DNA of 64,000 nt from Methylobacterium sp. J-078. Lineage in GTDB: Bacteria; Pseudomonadota; Alphaproteobacteria; Rhizobiales; Beijerinckiaceae. This document shows, one piece after another, positions 7,792-15,629 of this stretch. Numbering within the stretch: the stretch's first letter is position 1; each line of letters begins with the position of its first letter. The position numbers were made by a program, and so were the translations under genes. The notes beneath the pieces are model-generated. The model was not told the origin of the DNA, did not search any database, and saw only the letters and a program-made list of their open reading frames with translations. The stretch is from the NCBI RefSeq assembly GCF_022829285.1, contig NZ_JAKSYI010000112.1:106424-170423 (forward strand). The letters run 5' to 3'.

Positions 7792-9114
7792 TCAGAAGCT
7801 CTCGCGGATCCAGCGTCCGACGCGCGAGAGGTAGCCGTCCGTCCCCGTGCCGGCGAAGGCGCCGTGCCCCCGCGGCTCGAAATGTTCCGCATGCGCCACC
7901 TGCGGGTAGACCAGCAGGCCCACCGCCGCCGAGAAGGCGGGCCCCTTGGCCGCCTCGGGCAGGCCCCGGATGCCGAGGGGCCGGCCGATGCGGACCTGCC
8001 CCTCCATGACCCGGCGGGCCACCTCGGGCAGGCCGACGAGCTGGCTGGCGCCGCCGGTGAGCACGACGCGGCGCCCGGCCTGGGCGGAGAAGCCGGCGGC
8101 GCGCAGGCGGTCGCGCACCAGTTCCACCACCTCCTCGACGCGCGGGCGGATGATCCGCACGAGCTGCGAGCGCGGCACGTGGGTCGGGGCGTCGCCCTCG
8201 TCCTCGCCGACCCCGTGGACCGCGATCATGTCGCGCTCGTCGGAGGCCGTGGCGATGGCCGAGCCGTAGAGGGTCTTGAGGCGCTCGGCCGCCGCGACCC
8301 GGGTGGAGAGGCCGCGGGCGATGTCCATGGTGACGTGGTGGCCGCCCACCGCCACCGCGTCGACGTGGACGAGGTGGCCGCCGGAGAACACGCCGACGCT
8401 GGTGGTGCCGCCGCCCATGTCGACCACGGCGACGCCCATCTCGGCCTCGTCGTCGACCAGCGCCGAGAGACCGGCGGCGTAGGGGGTGGCGATCACCGCC
8501 TCGACGCCGAGATGACAGTGCTCGACGGCGAGCATGAGGTTGCGGGCGGCGGCCGCCTCGCCGGTGACCACGTGGAGGTCGACGCCGAGCGCATCCCCCA
8601 TCATGCCCGACGGATCGATGACCGCGCCCTGGCCGTCGATGGCGTAGCCGGTCGGCAGGGCGTGGAGCACGGCGCGGCCGGGGCTGACGCCGTGGGCCGA
8701 GGCGGTCTCCAGCACCCGCTCCACGTCCGTGCCCGTGACGGTGCCGGTGCGGGTGTTCACGCGGGCCTCGAAATGCTGCGAGCCGATGCGGCCGCCGGAC
8801 ATGTTGACGATGACCGACTGCACCTCGACCCGGGCCATGCGCTCGGCGGCGTGGACCGCCTGGCGGATGGCGGCCTCGGCCGATTCCAGATCGACGATGA
8901 CGCCGCCCTTGAGCCCCTGCGAGCGCTGGTGGCCGATGCCGATGATGCGGGCGAAGTGGGTGCGCCCGCGCAGGGTGGTGAGCGCCTCGGCCGGCTGCAG
9001 CTCCGCGATGAGGCAGACGACCTTGCTCGTCCCGATGTCGAGCACCGAGAGGGTGGTGCTGCGCCGGGCGGAGAGAGGCTTCAGGCGTGGGGTGAGGCCG
9101 TGCTGATCGTGCAT
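7792..9114 (-). CDS. ftsA: Cell division protein FtsA
   Basis: FtsA is the actin-like protein that tethers FtsZ to the membrane and recruits later divisome proteins. The 440-residue product has the actin-fold phosphate motifs VLDIGTSKVVCLIAEL near the N-terminus and VVDMGGGTTSVGVFSGG in the middle, plus TGGASQLVGL in the adenosine motif region. The C-terminus ends in a short amphipathic helix, LSRVGRWIRESF, the expected membrane-targeting sequence. It lies between ftsQ and ftsZ in the canonical order, with 119 bp before ftsZ. Confidence 0.97.
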   Translation of the reverse strand: MHDQHGLTPRLKPLSARRSTTLSVLDIGTSKVVCLIAELQPAEALTTLRGRTHFARIIGIGHQRSQGLKGGVIVDLESAEAAIRQAVHAAERMARVEVQSVIVNMSGGRIGSQHFEARVNTRTGTVTGTDVERVLETASAHGVSPGRAVLHALPTGYAIDGQGAVIDPSGMMGDALGVDLHVVTGEAAAARNLMLAVEHCHLGVEAVIATPYAAGLSALVDDEAEMGVAVVDMGGGTTSVGVFSGGHLVHVDAVAVGGHHVTMDIARGLSTRVAAAERLKTLYGSAIATASDERDMIAVHGVGEDEGDAPTHVPRSQLVRIIRPRVEEVVELVRDRLRAAGFSAQAGRRVVLTGGASQLVGLPEVARRVMEGQVRIGRPLGIRGLPEAAKGPAFSAAVGLLVYPQVAHAEHFEPRGHGAFAGTGTDGYLSRVGRWIRESF

Positions 9115-9180
9115 CGGGCTACCGGGTGACGGAGGTGAGGCGGGACAGATGAGCGCGCTGCGCCGGACGGATCGTGCGGC

Positions 9181-10188
9181 TCATGTGCTGGTTCCCTTGG
9201 CCTTCGGCTTCTTCTGGGCTTCCGCGCGGGCCGCGGCCGCCTCTTCGGTGAGGCGGACGACCACCCGGTCCGGCATGCGAAGGTCCACCGCGATGATGTC
9301 CTTCTCGAGGATGCGGTTGTCGCGCTCGAGCTTGACGAGGCGCGCCAGGGCCTCGGTCGCACCGGTCTCGGGCAGGCGGATGTCGACGCCGTCGAGCTTC
9401 AGGGTCCAGCGCCGGCCGGAGACGTAGGTGCCGGCCTTGACGCGCTCGGCGAGCGTGCCCGCCGCCTCGATCAGGGCGAGGTAGTCCTTGAGCTTGAGGT
9501 TGGCGTCGTCGCCGACCACGAGGGGTAAGGCGGCGTAGCGGTCGTCGCGCATCTGGTCGATCACCGTGCCGTCGGCGGCGATCACAGCGATCTCGCCGTT
9601 GCGCTGCCAGAGGGCGGCGGGCTCGCGCTCCACCTGGGTGATGACGATCTCGTTCGGGTAGACCTTGCGCACGGAGGCGCTGGCGATCAGCGGCACCGCC
9701 AGCAGGCGCTCGCGCGCTTCCGCCACGTCGAGGAACACCACCGAGGAGTGACCGTCGATGCCGGCGGCCTGGAGCACTTCGCGCTCGTAGAGCCGGGCTA
9801 TCCCAGAGATGGTGACGCGCTCGACGCCGAAACCGGCCAGCCGCGCCATGATGTCGAGGGGGCGGCCGTGCTCGGCGACGAAGCGTTCGTAGCTGCCGCT
9901 GCCGACGAAGGCGGCGAGCGCCAGGGCCGCGAAGGAGACCGAGACCGCGGCCGTGCCGAGGTGGCGCGGAACGCGCCGCTCGATCGGAACGGCGAGGCGC
10001 GAGCGGCGGCCCGGCGGCGTGAAGCGGCGCAGGCGGGCAGCGAGCGCCGCACGGACGGAGGCGACCGTGCCGGCGGCTGGGCCCAGGAGACCCTGGCCCA
10101 GGAGACCCGGACCCAGGAGACCCTGGCCTTGGCCGCCGTGCGGACCTTCGGCCCCTACCGGCCCAACGTTGCGTCCTCCACCATCCAT
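9181..10188 (-). CDS. ftsQ: Cell division protein FtsQ
   Basis: FtsQ is a bitopic inner-membrane protein linking early and late divisome parts. The 335-residue product has a basic, Gly/Pro-rich cytoplasmic N-terminus, one membrane segment at about residues 78-97 (AAVSVSFAALALAAFVGSG), then a POTRA domain (VERVTISGIARLYEREVLQA) and an FtsQ beta domain. The N-terminal tail contains a fivefold-periodic stretch, LLGPG-LLGQG-LLGPA, encoded by near-identical 15-bp DNA repeats around 10080-10128. The 5' end overlaps the 3' end of ddl by 34 bp, indicating translational coupling. Confidence 0.95.
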   Translation of the reverse strand: MDGGGRNVGPVGAEGPHGGQGQGLLGPGLLGQGLLGPAAGTVASVRAALAARLRRFTPPGRRSRLAVPIERRVPRHLGTAAVSVSFAALALAAFVGSGSYERFVAEHGRPLDIMARLAGFGVERVTISGIARLYEREVLQAAGIDGHSSVVFLDVAEARERLLAVPLIASASVRKVYPNEIVITQVEREPAALWQRNGEIAVIAADGTVIDQMRDDRYAALPLVVGDDANLKLKDYLALIEAAGTLAERVKAGTYVSGRRWTLKLDGVDIRLPETGATEALARLVKLERDNRILEKDIIAVDLRMPDRVVVRLTEEAAAARAEAQKKPKAKGTST

Positions 10189-11078
10189 TGGACGAGCTCA
10201 CCGAAACTAAAGCCAGCGTGGGCTGCGATCTCCGGCACCAGGCTCGTCTTCGTCATGCCGGGTTGCGTGTTGACCTCCAGGACGACGAGGGCACCGGTTC
10301 CCCCCGGTGTGTCGTCGTAGCGAAGGTCCGCACGGCTGATGCCCCGGCACCCGAGTGCTTGATGCGCCGTTAACGACAACTCTTGGACACGCTGGTAAAG
10401 ATTTGGTTTAATTTCTGCCGGGAGGACGTGGATCGAGCCCCCCTCGGCGTACTTCGCGTCGAAGTCGTACCACTCCCCGGAGGCCGGCTTGATCTCGATC
10501 ACGCCGAGGGCCTTCTCGCCCATCACCGCGCAGGTCAGCTCGCGCCCGGCGACGTAGGTTTCCGCAAGGATTTCATCGCCATAGCCCCAATCCTCCCGGC
10601 CCACTTCCTGGGGCGGGTGGGAGCGCCCGTCGCGCACGATGATGACCCCCATGGAGGAGCCCTCGGCCACCGGCTTCAGCACGTAGGGCGGCGTCAGCAC
10701 GTGTGACTTCGCGGCCTCATGACGGTTAACGACGCGGCCCTCCGGAACGCTGACGCCGGCCGCCCGCATGACCACTTTGGCACGCTCCTTGTGCATGGCG
10801 AGCGCCGAGGCGAGCACGCCCGAATGGGTGTAGGGGATGCGCAGGATCTCCAGCAGGCCCTGGATCGTGCCGTCCTCGCCCGCCGGCCCGTGCAGGGCGT
10901 TGAAGGCCACGTCCGGACGCAGATTCGTCAGCACCGTGGCGATGTCCGGCTGGACGTCGACCCGGGTGACGCGAAAGCCCTGCCCTTCCAGGGCGTCGGC
11001 GCAGGCCTGGCCGGAATTGAGCGAGACCGGCCGCTCGGAGGACCACCCGCCCATGAGGACGGCGACGTGCTTGGACAT
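10155..11078 (-). CDS. ddl: D-alanine--D-alanine ligase
   Basis: This ATP-grasp enzyme joins two D-alanines for the peptidoglycan stem peptide. The start at 11078 gives MSKHVAVLMGGWSSERPVSL, with the N-terminal motif GGWSSERPVSL containing the catalytic Glu. Family motifs YVLKPVAEGSSMGVIIV and EVNTQPGMTKTSLVPEIA are visible, the latter being the metal- and substrate-binding C-terminal block. The 307-residue length is typical of DdlB. An upstream in-frame start at 11147 is not supported. The gene overlaps ftsQ by 34 bp. Confidence 0.97.
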   Translation of the reverse strand: MSKHVAVLMGGWSSERPVSLNSGQACADALEGQGFRVTRVDVQPDIATVLTNLRPDVAFNALHGPAGEDGTIQGLLEILRIPYTHSGVLASALAMHKERAKVVMRAAGVSVPEGRVVNRHEAAKSHVLTPPYVLKPVAEGSSMGVIIVRDGRSHPPQEVGREDWGYGDEILAETYVAGRELTCAVMGEKALGVIEIKPASGEWYDFDAKYAEGGSIHVLPAEIKPNLYQRVQELSLTAHQALGCRGISRADLRYDDTPGGTGALVVLEVNTQPGMTKTSLVPEIAAHAGFSFGELVQWMVEDATLGR

Positions 11079-11180
11079 GGGGGGACTCCGTGGGGTGAAG
11101 CGTCGGTCGCTGGTAGAAGCAGTCAGTGTCGTCACGGAACGCGGCAAATCCGGTCCGGCCGCGATGCGGCGTGGGACGCC

Positions 11181-11294
11181 TCAGAGGTCGGCATAAGCCT
11201 CGTCATCGGCCTGCCCGCCCCATTCGGTGAAAGCCACGAAGGGGTCATCGCCCTCGGGCCACAACGCTTCGGGCTCAACCACATCCATGATCAT
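11181..11294 (-). CDS. 37-residue acidic microprotein between murB and ddl
   Basis: This frame encodes a 37-residue acidic protein, MIMDVVEPEALWPEGDDPFV then AFTEWGGQADDEAYADL. A strong ribosome binding site, GGAGG, lies 10 bases before the first ATG. The composition (Trp, Phe and acidic residues in an F-x-EW-x2-QAD-x-EAYADL pattern) looks like a selected protein rather than random GC-rich sequence. The pattern resembles the C-terminal tails of some small antitoxin-type proteins, which is weak evidence only. It is transcribed with murB upstream and ddl downstream, 84 bp from murB. Function unknown. Confidence 0.6.
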   Translation of the reverse strand: MIMDVVEPEALWPEGDDPFVAFTEWGGQADDEAYADL

Positions 11295-11378
11295 GCGCGT
11301 CTCGCCTCCGTCAGAAGCGGCCGGGCCGATGACCGCCTGCCGCGCACCGCCCTGGACCCGCCGATTGCCTTGGATCTC

Positions 11379-12317
11379 CTATCCGTTCGCGGCATCCGCA
11401 GCGAGACCGATGCGCTTGATCTCCCAGTGCAGCTCGACGCCCGAGGTCTCGCGCACGCGCCGACGCACTTCCTCGCCGAGCCCCTCGATGTCGGCGGCGC
11501 TCGCGTTGTCGCGGTTGATCAGGAAGTTGCAGTGCATCGGCGAGACCTGCGCGCCACCGACCGTCAGGCCCCGGCAGCCGGCGGCGTCGACGAGTTGCCA
11601 GGCCTTGCCCCCGGGCGGGTTCTTGAAGGTGGAGCCGCCGGTGCGCTCGCGGATCGGCTGGGCCGCCTCGCGGGCCGCCGTCACCCGCTCCATCTCGGCC
11701 TCGATGGCGGCGCGCTCGCCGGGTCGGCCACGGAACAGGGCGCTCGTGAAGATCACATCGTCGGGGGCGGCGCTATGGCGATAGGCAAAGCCCATCTCCG
11801 CATGGCTGAAGCGACGCGCCTCGCCCCGGCGGTCGACGCCGTGCGCTTCCACCAGAACGTCGGTGGTCTCGCCGCCATGAGCGCCGGCATTCATGCGCAG
11901 CGCCCCACCGACCGAGCCCGGAATGCCGCGGAAGAACGCGAGCCCGTCGAGCCCGGCTTCGGCCGCCGCCTTGGCGAGGCGCATGTCCGGCACCGCCGTG
12001 CCGACCCGCAGGGTCTCGCCGTCGATCGCCACGGTGCCGAAGGCCTTGCCGCCGAGGCGCACCACCACGCCCGGCACGCCGCCGTCGCGCACGATCAGGT
12101 TCGAGCCGAGGCCGATCACCGTCACCGGAACCTCCGGGTCGAGGGCCGCGAGCAGGAGGCCGAGATCCTCCGGATCGGCGGGCGTGAACAGAGCCTGCGC
12201 CGGGCCGCCGACCCGGAACCAGGTCAGGTCCGAGAGCGGCTGGTTGGCGATGAGCCGCCCGCGCAAGGCCGGCGCCCGGGCGCGGATGTCGGGGGTGATG
12301 TCCGGGAAGGCTGTCAT
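11379..12317 (-). CDS. murB: UDP-N-acetylenolpyruvoylglucosamine reductase MurB
   Basis: MurB is the FAD enzyme that reduces UDP-GlcNAc-enolpyruvate to UDP-MurNAc. The 312-residue product has the FAD-binding PP-loop GLGSNLIVRDGG, the RMNAGAHGGE segment, the GGSTFKNPPG block with the catalytic proton-donor serine, and an SPMHCNFLIN motif near the C-terminus. It is a type II MurB, lacking the long insertion of the E. coli enzyme. It is separated from murC by a plus-strand toxin-antitoxin pair, so it probably needs its own promoter. Confidence 0.96.
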   Translation of the reverse strand: MTAFPDITPDIRARAPALRGRLIANQPLSDLTWFRVGGPAQALFTPADPEDLGLLLAALDPEVPVTVIGLGSNLIVRDGGVPGVVVRLGGKAFGTVAIDGETLRVGTAVPDMRLAKAAAEAGLDGLAFFRGIPGSVGGALRMNAGAHGGETTDVLVEAHGVDRRGEARRFSHAEMGFAYRHSAAPDDVIFTSALFRGRPGERAAIEAEMERVTAAREAAQPIRERTGGSTFKNPPGGKAWQLVDAAGCRGLTVGGAQVSPMHCNFLINRDNASAADIEGLGEEVRRRVRETSGVELHWEIKRIGLAADAANG

Positions 12318-12379
12318 TGGGACTGGTGCTTTTCAGATAAAGCAACGAAAGGTTGCATGATCGGGTACGGAGACGCGCG

Positions 12380-12634
12380 ATGGGCCGGACGGTGGGTTAC
12401 ACACGCCCGGCAGCGCGTGCCCTCACCCGGATGCCGCCCAGAACGGAAGCGCTCATCCGCGAGAAACTGCGCCTCCTCGCCGAGAGGCCGGAAGCGCTCG
12501 CCAACAACGTCAGGGCGTTGAAGGGCACCGAAGGCTACCGGCTGCGGATCGGCGACTGGCGCGTGATCTTCACGATCGAGCCGGATCAGATCATGGTGCA
12601 TGACATCGGCCCGCGTGGCTCGATCTACGGTTAG
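12380..12634 (+). CDS. RelE/ParE-family toxin
   Basis: The 84-residue product is a small basic RelE-superfamily protein. Visible family features are the helical start ARALTRMPPRTEALIREKLR and the core beta strands LKGTEGYRLRIGDWRVIFTI, with basic residues that in RelE enzymes contact ribosome-bound mRNA. I start at the ATG at 12380, where the family begins; an ATG at 12353 would add nine residues. The gene is plus-strand inside a minus-strand cell-wall cluster and is followed after 10 bp by an HTH protein, so a type II toxin-antitoxin module is likely. Activity is not proven by sequence. Confidence 0.85.
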   Translation: MGRTVGYTRPAARALTRMPPRTEALIREKLRLLAERPEALANNVRALKGTEGYRLRIGDWRVIFTIEPDQIMVHDIGPRGSIYG

Positions 12635-12644
12635 GAAGATCGGT

Positions 12645-13034
12645 ATGACCATCGTGCGCACCAAGACGCCCTCCGGCGACCCCATCGTGATCCTGCCGGA
12701 AGCGGATTTCGAGCGGCTCGTCGCCCTCGCGGAGGACGCGACGGACGCGCGGACGCTGCAGGCCTCCCGCAATCGGCTGGCGAGCGGAGCGGACGAGGCG
12801 TTGAGCGAATCCGATCTCGATGCCCTGCGCCGGGCTCCGACCGCCCTCGCTTTCTGGCGAGCGCGAAGGGGGGTAACCACGACCACCCTGGCAAGTCTCG
12901 GCGGGATCACCGAAGCTGTCCTATCGGCGATGGAACGGGGCGAACGCACGGCCGACACCATCGTCTATCGCGCCCTCGCGGGCGCACTGGGCGTCGACCC
13001 GGAGGACCTGATTCCGGACGGTGCCGGCACGTAG
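12645..13034 (+). CDS. HTH-domain antitoxin partner of the RelE-like toxin
   Basis: The 129-residue product has two parts. Residues about 1-60 contain ILPEADFERLVALAEDATDA, an antitoxin-like segment often found ahead of the HTH in toxin-first operons. Residues about 65-125 form an XRE/Cro-type helix-turn-helix (FWRARRGVTTTTLASLGGIT, then EAVLSAMERGERTADTIVYR). The start at 12645 lies 10 bp past the toxin stop, so the two are co-transcribed, toxin first. Antitoxins of this type usually autorepress the operon. It ends 7 bp before the convergent murC stop. Confidence 0.82.
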   Translation: MTIVRTKTPSGDPIVILPEADFERLVALAEDATDARTLQASRNRLASGADEALSESDLDALRRAPTALAFWRARRGVTTTTLASLGGITEAVLSAMERGERTADTIVYRALAGALGVDPEDLIPDGAGT

Positions 13035-13041
13035 GCGGGGC

Positions 13042-14457
13042 TCACGCCGGCGCGCCGTCCAGGGCGCCAAGTTCGCCCGGCAGGGCGTAGGCCCATTGCG
13101 TGATGTTGCCGGCGCCGAGGCACACCACGTAGTCGCCGGGCTTGGCGCGGCCCGCGACGATCCCCGCGAGGTCCTCCGAGCGCTGGAGCGCGATGGCGTC
13201 GCGGTGGCCGCGGGATTTGAGGCCCGAGACGAGGCCGTCGCGGTCCATGCCCTCGATCGGCGCCTCGCCCGCCGCGTAGACGGGGGCGACGATGACCGTG
13301 TCGGCATCGTTGAAGCAGGTGCAGAAATCGTCGAACAGCGAGGCGAGGCGCGTGTAGCGGTGCGGCTGCACGATGGCGACGACGTTGCCCTCGGTGGAGG
13401 CGCGGGCGGCCTTCAGCACCGCCTTGATCTCCACCGGATGGTGTCCGTAATCGTCGAAGATCAGCGCGCCGTTCCACTCGCCCGTCTTGGTGAAGCGGCG
13501 CTTGACGCCGCCGAAGCCGGCGAGCGCCTTGCGGATCGCCTCCGGCTCGACGCCGAGCTCGTGGGCGACGGCCAGCGCCGCGGTGGCGTTCAGCGCGTTG
13601 TGCTTGCCCGGCATCGGCAGGACGAGGTCCTCCATCTCCATGCGGAAGCCCGGGCGCCGGTCGCGGATCATCACGCGGAAGCGGCTCATGCCCCCGCGCA
13701 AGTCCACGTCGATGAGGCGGACATCGGCCTGCGGGTTCTCGCCGTAGGTGATGATGCGGCGGTCCTCGATGTGGCCGACGAGGTCCTGCACGATCGGGTG
13801 GTCGATGCACATCACGGCGAAGCCGTAGAACGGGATGTTGTCGATGAAGCGCCGGAAGGCGTCCTTGACCGCGTCGAACGAGCCAAAATGGTCGAGGTGC
13901 TCGGGGTCGATGTTGGTGACGATGGCGACGTCCGCCGGCAGCTTCAGGAAGGTGCCGTCCGATTCGTCGGCCTCCACCACCATCCACTCGCCCTCGCCCA
14001 TGCGGGCGTTGGTGCCGTAGGCGTTGATGATGCCGCCGTTGATGACGGTGGGGTCGAGGTTGCCGGCGTCCAGCAGGGTGGCGACGAGGGAGGTCGTCGT
14101 GGTCTTGCCGTGCGTGCCCGCGATGGCGACGCAGGACTTGAAGCGCATCAGCTCGGCCAGCATCTCGGCCCGGCGCACCACGGGCAGGCGGCGCTCGCGG
14201 GCGGCCACCAGTTCCGGGTTGTCGCGGCGGATCGCGGTGGAGACCACCACCAGGGCCGCCTCCTCGACGTTGGCGGCCTCGTGGCCGATGAACGTGCGCA
14301 TGCCCTTCTCGGAGAGCCGCCGCACGTTGGCGTTGTCGTTGGCGTCCGACCCCTGCACCGTGTAGCCGAGGTTGTGCATCACCTCGGCGATGCCGGACAT
14401 GCCGATGCCGCCGATGCCGATGAAGTGGATGGGGCCGAGCTTATCGGGCAGCTTCAT
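13042..14457 (-). CDS. murC: UDP-N-acetylmuramate--L-alanine ligase MurC
   Basis: MurC adds L-alanine to UDP-MurNAc. The 471-residue protein starts MKLPDKLGPIHFIGIGGIGM with the Rossmann-type substrate loop, has the ATP-binding P-loop AGTHGKTTTTSL, the Mur-ligase central motif EADESDGTFL, and the C-terminal domain motif VLKAARASTEGNVVAIVQPH with the conserved HRYTR. It lies 62 bp downstream of murG and belongs to the same minus-strand cluster. Confidence 0.98.
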   Translation of the reverse strand: MKLPDKLGPIHFIGIGGIGMSGIAEVMHNLGYTVQGSDANDNANVRRLSEKGMRTFIGHEAANVEEAALVVVSTAIRRDNPELVAARERRLPVVRRAEMLAELMRFKSCVAIAGTHGKTTTTSLVATLLDAGNLDPTVINGGIINAYGTNARMGEGEWMVVEADESDGTFLKLPADVAIVTNIDPEHLDHFGSFDAVKDAFRRFIDNIPFYGFAVMCIDHPIVQDLVGHIEDRRIITYGENPQADVRLIDVDLRGGMSRFRVMIRDRRPGFRMEMEDLVLPMPGKHNALNATAALAVAHELGVEPEAIRKALAGFGGVKRRFTKTGEWNGALIFDDYGHHPVEIKAVLKAARASTEGNVVAIVQPHRYTRLASLFDDFCTCFNDADTVIVAPVYAAGEAPIEGMDRDGLVSGLKSRGHRDAIALQRSEDLAGIVAGRAKPGDYVVCLGAGNITQWAYALPGELGALDGAPA

Positions 14458-14519
14458 GGAACAGGACCAGTCTCAGGGGCGCCGGGAACCGGGCGGCCCG
14501 GCTCGCGGGGGATACGGGT

Positions 14520-15629
14520 TCAGGTGCGCGCCGCCGTCGCTACGACGATGTCGGCGAGCCGCTCGGCGGCATCGTGAATTCCGGCGCTTTTGGCGGCTGA
14601 GGCCGCCGCGGTCAATTTTTCGGGATTGGTGAAGAGGTCGACGAGTTCCGCGGTGAGGCGATCCGGGGTGAAGGCGGCCTGCGGGATCGCCTGCGCGGCA
14701 CCGATCACGCTGAGCGTCGCGGCGTTGGCCGCCTGGTCCTGGTCGAGGGCGCCGGGGAGCGGCACCAGGATGGCAGGCCGGCCGATGGCGGCGAGCTCGG
14801 AGACCGTCGAGGCGCCGGAGCGCCCGATGACGAGGTGGGCCGCGGCCATGCGGGCGGGCAGATCCTTGAAGAAGGGCGCCGCCTCGAAACCGGCGAGTCC
14901 CAGGCCGAGATAGAGGTTCTGAACCTGGGTGAGATCCTCGGCCCGCACCTGCTGCACGAGGCGCAGGCGCGCGCGCAGGTCGGCGGGCAGATTGGCGATG
15001 GCCGCGGGCACGACCTCGCCCATCACACGGGCGCCCTGGCTGCCGCCGAAGACGAGGAGGTGCAGGGGGTCGGCTGGACCGAGCGCCGGATAGGCGGTTC
15101 TCGCGGCATCGAGCACGGCAGGCCGCAACGGGTTGCCGGTGTGGGTGCGTGGGGCGAGCGCCTTCGCCGGCACACCGCGCACATCGCGAAAACCGGTGGC
15201 GATGGCGCGCGCCCCCCGCGCCAGGAAGGCGTTGGCCCGCCCCATCACGGCGTTCTGCTCGTGCAGGACGGTGGGCACGCGCAGGATCTGCCCCGCCAAC
15301 ATCGGCGGCACGGTGGGATAGCCGCCGAAGCCCACGATGGCGGCCGGGTCGATCCGCTTGATCTGGCGCGCGGCGATCCCGAAGCCGCGCCCCAAGGTGA
15401 GGAGCGCGGCTCCGCGCTTGATCAGGGAACGGCCGGAGGGTGTCGCCGACGCGATGGTGACGATCTCGGAGGCCGGGAAGCCGGCGGCGATGGAATCCAC
15501 CCGGGCATCGGTGGCCAGCACGACCCGCACGCCCCGGGCGCGCAGGGCGTGCGCCAGGCTCTCTGCGGGGAACAGGTGCCCGCCCGTGCCACCGGCACAG
15601 AGCAGGATCGTGGCTGTCGCGACCGTCAA
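14520..15629 (-). CDS. murG: MurG lipid II synthase, probable TTG start
   Basis: MurG transfers GlcNAc from UDP-GlcNAc to lipid I at the inner face of the membrane. The N-terminal glycine-rich loop CAGGTGGHLFPA and later motifs HEQNAVMGRANAFL and GGSQGARVMGEVVP identify it. The frame runs open far upstream, but that part is antisense-like noise overlapping ftsW. The best start is TTG at 15629, which overlaps the ftsW stop as TTGA and gives 369 residues beginning (M)TVATATILL. No ATG or GTG in frame fits the family, so the rare start with coupled translation is the likely arrangement. Confidence 0.93.
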   Translation of the reverse strand: MTVATATILLCAGGTGGHLFPAESLAHALRARGVRVVLATDARVDSIAAGFPASEIVTIASATPSGRSLIKRGAALLTLGRGFGIAARQIKRIDPAAIVGFGGYPTVPPMLAGQILRVPTVLHEQNAVMGRANAFLARGARAIATGFRDVRGVPAKALAPRTHTGNPLRPAVLDAARTAYPALGPADPLHLLVFGGSQGARVMGEVVPAAIANLPADLRARLRLVQQVRAEDLTQVQNLYLGLGLAGFEAAPFFKDLPARMAAAHLVIGRSGASTVSELAAIGRPAILVPLPGALDQDQAANAATLSVIGAAQAIPQAAFTPDRLTAELVDLFTNPEKLTAAASAAKSAGIHDAAERLADIVVATAART

